From Bacteroides sp. 51 (GTDB lineage Bacteria; Bacteroidota; Bacteroidia; Bacteroidales; Bacteroidaceae), in assembly GCF_010500965.1 (NCBI RefSeq), contig NZ_QVMI01000015.1:137945-201944 (forward strand): a stretch of DNA of 64,000 bases, written 5' to 3'. Numbering within the stretch: position 1 is the first letter of the stretch; each line of letters begins with the position of its first letter. The notes below the pieces were generated by a model. That model ran no database searches and was not told the origin of the DNA. It worked only from the letters and a program-made list of their open reading frames with translations. Both the position numbers and the translations under genes were made by a program. Below, piece by piece: positions 53,634 to 61,359 of this stretch.

Positions 53634-53707
53634 AACCGCAGAGTTACGCGGATTTACGCAGAGATAAATTAAAAAGTCTGTGCATAAATCCGCCTGACTC
53701 TGCGGTT
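53634..53707. repeat. Long imperfect inverted repeat
   Basis: AACCGCAGAGTTACGCGGAT near 53634 pairs with ATCCGCCTGACTCTGCGGTT ending at 53707, around an AT-rich centre, giving a roughly 30-bp imperfect stem. It lies in the gap after the hybrid sensor gene. It may serve as a transcript end and resembles dispersed Bacteroidales intergenic repeats. Confidence 0.7.
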
Positions 53708-53777
53708 CACTTTTAGTTTGAAGTAACCGATTTATAATAATTCAACTGAAATGAATGTTTAATAACAACAATATTGT

Positions 53778-53785
53778 TATATTTG
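53778..53785 (+). promoter_or_regulatory. Candidate -7 box for the Kelch/SARP-like regulator
   Basis: TATATTTG fits TAnnTTTG; 41 bases before the GTG start. Confidence 0.45.
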
Positions 53786-53826
53786 AACCTCGAAAACCAC
53801 ATGTTTAAAGACCTAACTAATATCCC

Positions 53827-56391
53827 GTGAAAAACCGAACGAAGTATATATTCCTGATTTGCTTTATTTTCTTCACTCAAGCTATACAAAGTAAACCTGA
53901 AATCCGGCATGGATTATCATTTAAGTCTTATGAGGTAAAAAAGGAAGAGCGAACCGGTTTAAATCTAAGTTCCGAAGGCCATCTCTCTTTCCAGGATGGT
54001 TTTATATTGGAGTTTGATGCAACTTTTAGAAAGGCACATTACAACTTTGGATATATCTTTAGAATAGTCGGGCAAAACGACAAGCACATTGATTTGCTCC
54101 TGAGTAAGAAGAAAGAAATTGCCGATCCGAATATTACGGCAATCTGTCGTTCCAGGGAAATACTATTTGATCAGAGCTTTGAAGAACTGGATGTCGATTT
54201 TGACACCTGGATGCATGTCAAGCTAATCATTGATTGTGAGAAAGGTCTGTTGAGGCTTTTCCTGAACGATACCAGTTATGAAAAAACAGACGACTATTTT
54301 AAGGAATTTAATGTGGTAGATATTCTTTTTGGAATGAACGACCATGTCCATTTTCTGGTGAGCGACGTTCCGGCAATGTCTGTAAAAGATATCACTATAA
54401 AGAACCTGGAAGAGAAGCCTGTCTATTGCTGGAAACTATCACAGCATACACCGAATGGGGTATATGATGAAATAAAAGGTCGATTTGCTTCCTGCGAAAA
54501 TCCCGATTGGATTCTGGATTATCATAGTTTCTGGCAAAAAGAAACCACTTTCACAACCGGACCCAATCCACAACTGTGTTTTAATCAGCAGGATAATATG
54601 CTGGCGGTGATAGATAAACATTCTTTTTATTCGTATAACACAAAGAATGGGGATTTTAAGCAGGATGCTTTTAAAGAGGGGTTTCCTTCAGGAAGTAATG
54701 CTAATCAATTATTATACGATCCCTTAATTGACAGATTTTTTACTTACGACTTTAAGGATGAGGTTGCTGTATATGACATTCAGAACAGGGTTTGGAACAA
54801 TAATACGTTGAGTCCTACCGATCCTTCTTATTGGCATCATAATCGTTTCTTCTCTACACGAGATACTACACTTTATACTTTCGGCGGGTATGGATTTCAT
54901 TTGTATAAGGATGATATAAACACATATCACTTTCCTACCAAGACATGGAATAAGGTAGAATTGCAAGGTGATGTAAAGATCTCGGCAAGATATCTCAGCG
55001 GATCGGGAATGATGGATGATAAGACCGTTTTGATTTTCGGCGGATATGGAAACAGAGAAGGTAATCAGGAGCTGTCTCCTCACAATTATTATGATTTGTA
55101 TACGTATAACACGGAGACGTCAACCGTAAAGAAAATATGGGAGCTTGACCAGAATAAGCATAATTTTGTTGTTGCAAACTCATTAGTAGTAGATACGTTG
55201 GAGGGGTGTTTCTATGCATTATGTTTTCCGCATCAGAAATACAATACCAACATGCAATTGTATCGTTTTTCTTTGAGTGAACCGAAATATGAAATACTTG
55301 CAGATAGTATTCCTTTTTCTTTTAATGATAATTTTTCATATGCCGATTTATACCTCAGCAATGATAAAGAACAACTGATTGCCGTAACTTCAAATACAAG
55401 CAGTGGCTCGGAAGACGCAACGATTTCTGTGTATACATTGGCCTATCCGCCTTTGAATAAGGTTGATCTTTACCAGCAGGAAACCGTAAGCAGCTCTTTG
55501 ACTTATATTATCGGAACAGTTTTAGGTGCGATAGCGCTATTTGCTATATTCGTTTTCATGAAGCGTAAGAAACGAGTGTTAGCTACAAAAACGGCTGCAC
55601 AACCTTCGGATGAAAATACTGTCACCAAAGTTGTTTTATCGGATAAACCTGTGAATGATAAGCCAACCAAACAATGTATTTTATTGTTCGGAGGTTTTCA
55701 GGTGATGGATAAAGAATCAAAAGACGTAACCGGAGAGTTTGCGCCGATATTGAAACAGCTTTTCCTCCTTATTTTATTGTATACATTGAAGGATGGAAAG
55801 GGAATATCTTCTGTTAAACTCCGGGAAATCTTATGGTTTGATAAGAGCAATGAAAGCGCCAAGAATAATCGTGGCGTTTCAATGAGTAAACTCAGGGTTT
55901 TGTTTGAAAAAGTGGGTGAAGTGTCAATTAGCGGACAAAGTTCATATTGGACGGTTCAATTCGGCAATGATATTTATTGCGATTATTACGAAGCTTTGAC
56001 ACTGATGGATCGTATATCAGTAAATCCCGTAATCGCCGATATAAAAAGACTTGCATCTATTGTTTCGGCGGGCGAATTGCTTCCTAATTTGCAAACGGAG
56101 TGGGTAGACCCGTTTAAATCTAACTTTTCGAATAAGCTGATTGATCTGTTATTAAATATACTTGCCAACGCAACTGCACTTAAACTTAGTCCATCATTGA
56201 TGATTGACATTGCCGATGCCGTATTTGTGCATGATTCTTTGAATGAAGATGCCTTAAAGATAAAATGTACTTTACTCCTGGAGATGGGTAAAAACGGATT
56301 AGCACAAAAAACATATACTTCTTTCATAAAAGAATACCAATCATTATTTGGTGCAGATTTTAAATACACCTTCGAACAGATCATATCTTAA
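53827..56391 (+). CDS. Transmembrane Kelch-like sensor with SARP-like DNA-binding C-terminus
   Basis: An 854-residue protein starting at GTG 53827; an in-frame stop at 53818 rules out anything earlier. Order: signal peptide (to about residue 22); a concanavalin/LamG-like beta-sandwich (LSFQDGFILEFDATFRK, about 30-200); a Kelch-like propeller (about 230-550, TLYTFGGYGFHLYKDD, KTVLIFGGYGNREG); a membrane segment (about 558-578); a basic stop-transfer MKRKKR; then a cytoplasmic region from about residue 614 with a winged-helix start (CILLFGGFQVMDKESKDVTGEF, LREILWF, NRGVSMSKLRVLF) and a C-terminal helical part resembling a bacterial transcriptional activation domain. It is best read as a one-component regulator that senses an extracytoplasmic ligand and binds DNA at the membrane. 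It precedes the GH31 operon, its likely target. Confidence 0.75.
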   Translation: MKNRTKYIFLICFIFFTQAIQSKPEIRHGLSFKSYEVKKEERTGLNLSSEGHLSFQDGFILEFDATFRKAHYNFGYIFRIVGQNDKHIDLLLSKKKEIADPNITAICRSREILFDQSFEELDVDFDTWMHVKLIIDCEKGLLRLFLNDTSYEKTDDYFKEFNVVDILFGMNDHVHFLVSDVPAMSVKDITIKNLEEKPVYCWKLSQHTPNGVYDEIKGRFASCENPDWILDYHSFWQKETTFTTGPNPQLCFNQQDNMLAVIDKHSFYSYNTKNGDFKQDAFKEGFPSGSNANQLLYDPLIDRFFTYDFKDEVAVYDIQNRVWNNNTLSPTDPSYWHHNRFFSTRDTTLYTFGGYGFHLYKDDINTYHFPTKTWNKVELQGDVKISARYLSGSGMMDDKTVLIFGGYGNREGNQELSPHNYYDLYTYNTETSTVKKIWELDQNKHNFVVANSLVVDTLEGCFYALCFPHQKYNTNMQLYRFSLSEPKYEILADSIPFSFNDNFSYADLYLSNDKEQLIAVTSNTSSGSEDATISVYTLAYPPLNKVDLYQQETVSSSLTYIIGTVLGAIALFAIFVFMKRKKRVLATKTAAQPSDENTVTKVVLSDKPVNDKPTKQCILLFGGFQVMDKESKDVTGEFAPILKQLFLLILLYTLKDGKGISSVKLREILWFDKSNESAKNNRGVSMSKLRVLFEKVGEVSISGQSSYWTVQFGNDIYCDYYEALTLMDRISVNPVIADIKRLASIVSAGELLPNLQTEWVDPFKSNFSNKLIDLLLNILANATALKLSPSLMIDIADAVFVHDSLNEDALKIKCTLLLEMGKNGLAQKTYTSFIKEYQSLFGADFKYTFEQIIS

Positions 56392-56449
56392 GTATCACCA
56401 GGTAGGCAACATAAAACGATTCCCTTTAAGTGTTATGCAGCCAGCATAC

Positions 56450-56581
56450 TATGGTAGCGTCCGTAGGGTAGTATGGTAAGGCTCGTTGGGTACTACCCTG
56501 GCACTCGTTGGGCGGTATGGTAGCACTCGTTGGGTAGTATGGTAGCAACCGTAGGGTAGTATGGTACGGAGAAGAATCAAA
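56450..56581. repeat. Six-copy 22-bp tandem repeat
   Basis: TATGGTA-type units begin at 56450, 56472, 56494, 56516, 56538 and 56560, exactly 22 bases apart; the third unit is diverged (TACCCTG). A typical unit is TATGGTAGC then ACTCGTTGGGTAG. The last unit is incomplete. The array is between the SARP-like regulator and the GH31 operon. Confidence 0.88.
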
Positions 56582-56610
56582 TAAGCACTATTTTTTTATC
56601 CTTTTTATTC

Positions 56611-56659
56611 CAGTTAACCGTACAGTTAACCCCTCAATTAATGGCTTGCCTTAATTTTG
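56611..56659 (+). promoter_or_regulatory. Candidate promoter with CAGTTAACC direct repeats, GH31 operon
   Basis: Two CAGTTAACC copies (56611-56619, 56623-56631; 12-bp period), then TAATTTTG at 56652-56659 (TAnnTTTG). There is no -33 TTG; the direct repeats occupy that place, as in activator-dependent promoters bound by SARP-type proteins. Confidence 0.5.
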
Positions 56660-56730
56660 TACAAGCAGATTGGGAAACTATGTTTTCCAATCAGTGATTT
56701 GCGAGTACATATATAATCATTTTTAAAATC

Positions 56731-59595
56731 ATGAAGAATATCTTAATTGTTATTTTGAGTTTATTATTGGCCCTTCGTTTGCAGGCACAATCTTCGGGCG
56801 AATCCTATTTTTGTAGTTCCTGGAGAGGAGATACCACTACTGTGAAGAGATTACAACCCGGTTTGGACGTATCAGGCATTACTGTCGACAAGTATCGTAT
56901 GCAATTTGATGTCCACGAAAAAGATATTTCATTGAATCGTGAAGTTTGTCCTTCTTTAAAAGCTGCTGAAACCTTGTGGATTAGCTTTCTTATCCATAAA
57001 AAAGAAGGCGATAGCCGCTTTGGGTTATCCTTAAACGAGAGTCGGAAAGAAAAACTATATATCGGTATAAATGACTCCCGGAAGATAGTTTTCGGCGATA
57101 AGGTGCTTAATCCGGTACTCGAACGTCCGTCATTAGTTCTTATCCGGATTGATTATTCGAAGGAGGGAGATAAGGCATACGCCTTTATAAACCCCAGTGT
57201 AGCTTCGGTTCCCGATATTGAGGGGGCTGAGTGGGTACTTACCGGGAATTTTAAATTCGATCAACTGCATTTGTTGGCTGGTAAGGGAACCAGCGGAGAT
57301 ATGAGTAATATAAAACTGGGAACAGAGTTTCAGCAGGTTGTCGATTTAAGAAAAGTAGTGCAAACCGTCAATGAGGGACAACAACAAACCGTAAAATCCT
57401 GGAAAAAAGAAAATGAAACCCTACAGATAGAAACCACCGGCGGCACCTTATATATGCAGCCTTTTGTGTCGGGAAGTTTACATATACAATATGGCGACCT
57501 CGGAATGATCCGTCAGACTTCCAGCTATGCTGTGACCGATAAGCCCCAAACTTCCGATTTTACGGTAACCGAAGACAGCCGGTCTATCATACTGCAAGCT
57601 CCTAACATGAAAGTCCTGACGAATAAGCAAAGCGGACATATCAGCCTGTATAATGCATCGGGTAAGCTGTTGGTAGAAGAATTGCCGGGAGGCGCCCGTT
57701 ATAACATGACAGGCGATTCTGTTAACCCCTTTTGTAAGTTCAAGTTAAATACCGACGATGCCCTCTACGGACTGGGGCAGTTCAGAGATAAGAAAATGAA
57801 TCTGAGAAATTCTCAACGCGAATTGATCCAATTCAATACGCAGGCCGCCGTTCCTGTGCTTTACTCAACCGGGGGGTGGGGCATCTTTTGGGATAATCCT
57901 TCCCGTACCCTCTTCAAAGACGACCGAAGTGGAATGAGCTTTGTGTCCGATTATGGAAATATAGTCGATTATTATCTTTTTGTAGGCAACAGATTAGATG
58001 AACTTATCGCAGCCTATCGTTCGCTGACAGGCCAATCGCCAATGATTGCCGACTGGACGTTGGGCTTCCACCAGAGCCGGAATAAATATACCACACAAAA
58101 AGAAGTGTTGGATATATCCCGCCGGATGAAAGAAGAAGGCATACCTTCCAGCTCTATATTCATAGATTATTATTATTGGGAAAAATATGGCACAGGTTCG
58201 CACCGGTTCGATGAAACGTTATTCCCTGATATCCCTCAAATGCTCGATAGCCTTCATAATGTATATGGAGTAAAAGTTGTTCTGACTGTATGGCCAACCT
58301 TTAAACCCAGTATTCCTAATTATAGCAAGTTGGCTCAACATGGCTACCTGCTGTATGGCGCCAAAGCCTTGGATGGGTTTATTTACGATGCCTTCAACCC
58401 GGCTGCCGGTAAAATGTATTGGGAAATGGTTGCCCCACTTGCCGGACAAAATATTGATGGATGGTTTCTGGATGGACCCGAACCCGATCATCCGGCTTCG
58501 TTTCTTCCATCAACAACCTACGCAGGTCCGGCAGCTAAGGTGCGTAACCTTTATCCTTTAGTTCATTCTTCAAATTTCTATAACGGATTGTCTGCATGCC
58601 GGCCCAATGTTCGCCCTTATTTCCTGACCCGCTGTGCCTGGGCATCACAACAGAAATACGGAACAGCTGTGTGGTCGGGCGATATACCCGCAACTTTTGA
58701 TGAACTGGAAACACAAGTCACAGCAGGCTTGAACTTTACAGCTACCGGTATACCTTACTGGACCACCGACATTGGCGGCTATTCGGGCGGTGATCCTGCC
58801 GACGAGAATTACCGGGAGTTATTTACCCGTTGGTTCCAGTATGGTACCTTCTGTCCGGTGTTCCGCTCGCATGGACGCCGCTATCCGGGAGATCGGAAAA
58901 CTTCCAATGAACTGTGGGCTTACGGACCGGAAGTACAGCGTATATGTACGGATTATATAAAACTGCGTTACCGGCTACTGCCTTATATCTATACATTAAC
59001 AGGTAATGTAACCCATCATAGTTACACGCCCATGCGCTTACTTGCTTTTGACTTTCCGAATGATAAGAAAGTGTTCGATTGTAAAGACCAATTCATGTAC
59101 GGACCAGCCTTCCTGATTTGTCCTGTAGTAAAACCCGGTGCTACTTCCCGCTCCGTATATCTGCCTGCCGGACATACGTGGACAGACTTTAGAACAGGTA
59201 ATGTTTACTCCGGCGGCACAGAAATAAAAGCCGAAGCTCCTTTAGATTATATGCCTTTATACGTAAAATCCGGTTCGGTTATTCCTTATTATACATCCTT
59301 AGAAAAGTATGTAAACACCCGTACACCTATGGAAATACAAATATTCGGAGGTGAAGACGGATCATTTGATTTGTATGAAGACGATGGAAGTTCGATGGAG
59401 TATATGGCAGGAAACTACAGTGTTATTCCATTGAAGTGGGATAATGCAAAGAGAACCTTTACTGTGGGTGCCCGTGCCGGAAATTATGGTGAGAAAACCA
59501 GAACATTTATTATCCGGTTAAAAGGAGTAGATGGAAAACAAGATATTACCCGAAAGATAAAATATAACGGAAAAGAACAGCGCATAAAGCTATGA
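56731..59595 (+). CDS. GH31 glycoside hydrolase (alpha-glucosidase/alpha-xylosidase type)
   Basis: A 954-residue exported enzyme (signal to about residue 20, LRLQAQ). An extra N-terminal beta-domain (about 20-215) precedes the GH31 N-domain (PFCKFKLNTDDALYGLGQF). The catalytic barrel contains WTLGFHQSRNKYTTQKEV and IFIDYYYWEKYGTG; nucleophile Asp581 in DGWFLDGPEPDH; acid/base Asp651 in WSGDIPATFDELE; and TTDIGGYSGG. C-terminal beta-domains follow (DYMPLYVKSGSVIPYY, LYEDDGSSMEY). The W-x-L-D-G-P-E-P active-site wording occurs in several GH31 subfamilies, so substrate specificity is open. The stop overlaps the next start (ATGA), showing a translational link. Confidence 0.9.
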   Translation: MKNILIVILSLLLALRLQAQSSGESYFCSSWRGDTTTVKRLQPGLDVSGITVDKYRMQFDVHEKDISLNREVCPSLKAAETLWISFLIHKKEGDSRFGLSLNESRKEKLYIGINDSRKIVFGDKVLNPVLERPSLVLIRIDYSKEGDKAYAFINPSVASVPDIEGAEWVLTGNFKFDQLHLLAGKGTSGDMSNIKLGTEFQQVVDLRKVVQTVNEGQQQTVKSWKKENETLQIETTGGTLYMQPFVSGSLHIQYGDLGMIRQTSSYAVTDKPQTSDFTVTEDSRSIILQAPNMKVLTNKQSGHISLYNASGKLLVEELPGGARYNMTGDSVNPFCKFKLNTDDALYGLGQFRDKKMNLRNSQRELIQFNTQAAVPVLYSTGGWGIFWDNPSRTLFKDDRSGMSFVSDYGNIVDYYLFVGNRLDELIAAYRSLTGQSPMIADWTLGFHQSRNKYTTQKEVLDISRRMKEEGIPSSSIFIDYYYWEKYGTGSHRFDETLFPDIPQMLDSLHNVYGVKVVLTVWPTFKPSIPNYSKLAQHGYLLYGAKALDGFIYDAFNPAAGKMYWEMVAPLAGQNIDGWFLDGPEPDHPASFLPSTTYAGPAAKVRNLYPLVHSSNFYNGLSACRPNVRPYFLTRCAWASQQKYGTAVWSGDIPATFDELETQVTAGLNFTATGIPYWTTDIGGYSGGDPADENYRELFTRWFQYGTFCPVFRSHGRRYPGDRKTSNELWAYGPEVQRICTDYIKLRYRLLPYIYTLTGNVTHHSYTPMRLLAFDFPNDKKVFDCKDQFMYGPAFLICPVVKPGATSRSVYLPAGHTWTDFRTGNVYSGGTEIKAEAPLDYMPLYVKSGSVIPYYTSLEKYVNTRTPMEIQIFGGEDGSFDLYEDDGSSMEYMAGNYSVIPLKWDNAKRTFTVGARAGNYGEKTRTFIIRLKGVDGKQDITRKIKYNGKEQRIKL

Positions 59596-61346
59596 TAATC
59601 ATGAACAAATCTGTATGGATTGCCTTGTATTTTATGTTTTTACCTATTGGCAGTTCTGCACAGGAAACCGCTGTCAGAGGATGGATTATCCTATCTAACC
59701 ATATGGATAACGCCGTTGAAACGATAAAGTCGGCAGCCGAATATAACATCAACCACTTTCAGTTGTCTCATCATATTGTTCACGACCTACGGGAAGTTAA
59801 GAATAAATCCGTCCGCGAGCAAGTCAACACGTTGACCCGTTTGGCTCATGAAGAAGGTATAGCCGATGTGTTTTTGTGGGATCACAGTTTTTATCCATTA
59901 GATTATTACCCGAGCCGTTTCCGGACGGCTCCCGGTGGAAAGATAGATCTTGATAATCAGGAGTTTTGGGAATGGTATAAAGAGGATTACCGGAAGATGC
60001 TGGGTCTGGTTCCGGATATCGACGGGTTGATACTCACATTCATTGAGACGGGGGCTTATGCCGAAAAGCAACACTCAGTAAAGATGCCTACCGCAGAAGA
60101 AAAGCTGGCGGCTGTAGTGAATGCCGTAGCCGATGTTGTAATTCATGAGCGCGGAAAGAAACTGTATATCCGTACTTTTGCATATTCTCAGGAAGAGTAT
60201 GCCGGTACCGTGGGTTGTATTCGTCATATAAAAAGCGATAAAGTGGGATTGATGGTCAAAGAAGTACCCCATGATTTCTTTATGACCCACCCCAATAATA
60301 CGTTTATCGGAAAGTTTGACCGGCCTACTATTGTCGAGTTCGATACGGGTAATGAATATAACGGACAGGGTGTTATAGCCAACACCTGGCCCGAATATGT
60401 GATGAAGCGTTGGAAAGATTACATCAACCAACCTAATGTTGTAGGATATGCGGCAAGAACAGATCGTTATGGGACAACTAAGATCGTAGGAACTCCCAAC
60501 GAAATACTGTTATATACCTTAAAGCGGATGACAGAAGAACCTACCGTTTCGGCCGAACAGATATACGATGAATTTATCTGTTTGAAGTACGGTAAACGAG
60601 CTTTAGCCCCTGTCAAAAGCGCTTTCCAGAAATCGTATGATATCGTAACATCAGTTCTTTATACACTCGGAACGAACCTGGCCGACCATTCTTCATTGAA
60701 TTACGATGCTAATAAATGGAGCTATAACCGCCATGTATCCGGCAGGTGGATTGACCCGCCTGTCGTTTTCGTGGAACATGGCATTAATAAAGAACTGCAT
60801 TACTGGAAAGATATCATAAACCATATCTCCCCTCCGCGATACAAAGCACCGGATTCTCCTTTGGCTACCGAAGCCAAATATGCATTGGATAACCATTGGG
60901 TTGATCCTTCTGAGAAAATGGATAGTTTATATTACGCTTATATTCTAACAGAAAAGCAATATGGTGTGCAACTGGCTTCGGAGGCTTTAACCGAAATAAA
61001 GAAAGCTCGCAAAAAGCTCAAACCATCCGATTATGAAGAACTATATCAACTCTTTAACCGCACATATCTCACTGCCCAACTACATGAAGCTGTTTGCGCT
61101 GCTTATTTCGGCTTTAGAATATACATGCGGGAGAAATCGTATCATCCTCAGGATTTAGAGAGAAATATTCATGCCGCTTTAAACAGGGTAGTCTATATTA
61201 CAGAAGAGATGAATCTTTACCGGGACGCATACCCCATTGGTCAATACGACTGGCTAAAAGATGCGGATAAAGCTTTGCAGTACAGAGAGAAAATCCTGAA
61301 CGGATGGCCTGAGTACGGCCATCTTAAACTTTCGGAAACAAACTAA
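59592..61346 (+). CDS. Exported putative glycoside hydrolase, unclassified barrel protein
   Basis: A 584-residue protein whose ATG overlaps the GH31 stop; an ATG three codons later gives the cleaner signal peptide MNKSVWIALYFMFLPIGSS-AQ. I cannot assign a family. Residues about 30-330 look like a TIM barrel: RGWIILSNHMDNAVETIKSA, HFQLSHHIVHD, VFLWDHSFYPLDYYP, DGLILTFIETGAYAE, KLYIRTFAYSQEE and PTIVEFDTGNEYNGQG. The acidic residue in TFIETGAY and that in VEFDTGNEY are candidate catalytic acids by analogy with GH67-type alpha-glucuronidases. The C-terminal 200 residues are helical. It is co-operonic with GH31 and a clan GH-D-like protein, suggesting joint breakdown of one glycan. Confidence 0.6.
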   Translation: MIIMNKSVWIALYFMFLPIGSSAQETAVRGWIILSNHMDNAVETIKSAAEYNINHFQLSHHIVHDLREVKNKSVREQVNTLTRLAHEEGIADVFLWDHSFYPLDYYPSRFRTAPGGKIDLDNQEFWEWYKEDYRKMLGLVPDIDGLILTFIETGAYAEKQHSVKMPTAEEKLAAVVNAVADVVIHERGKKLYIRTFAYSQEEYAGTVGCIRHIKSDKVGLMVKEVPHDFFMTHPNNTFIGKFDRPTIVEFDTGNEYNGQGVIANTWPEYVMKRWKDYINQPNVVGYAARTDRYGTTKIVGTPNEILLYTLKRMTEEPTVSAEQIYDEFICLKYGKRALAPVKSAFQKSYDIVTSVLYTLGTNLADHSSLNYDANKWSYNRHVSGRWIDPPVVFVEHGINKELHYWKDIINHISPPRYKAPDSPLATEAKYALDNHWVDPSEKMDSLYYAYILTEKQYGVQLASEALTEIKKARKKLKPSDYEELYQLFNRTYLTAQLHEAVCAAYFGFRIYMREKSYHPQDLERNIHAALNRVVYITEEMNLYRDAYPIGQYDWLKDADKALQYREKILNGWPEYGHLKLSETN

Positions 61347-61359
61347 CCCCTTTTAAATA

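Larger units (their letters stand above)
56392..56730. other. Regulatory gap before the GH31 operon
   Basis: 339 bases without a gene: a six-copy 22-bp tandem repeat (56450-56581), a pair of CAGTTAACC direct repeats (56611 and 56623), a candidate -7 box (56652-56659) and a leader of about 65 bases. No hairpin with a T run was found after the regulator's stop. Confidence 0.6.

Noticed and set aside
56450-56581. CRISPR-like or TIGR-like guide array
   Set aside because: The units are contiguous 22-bp tandem copies with no distinct unique spacers, and no nuclease or Tas-type gene is adjacent.
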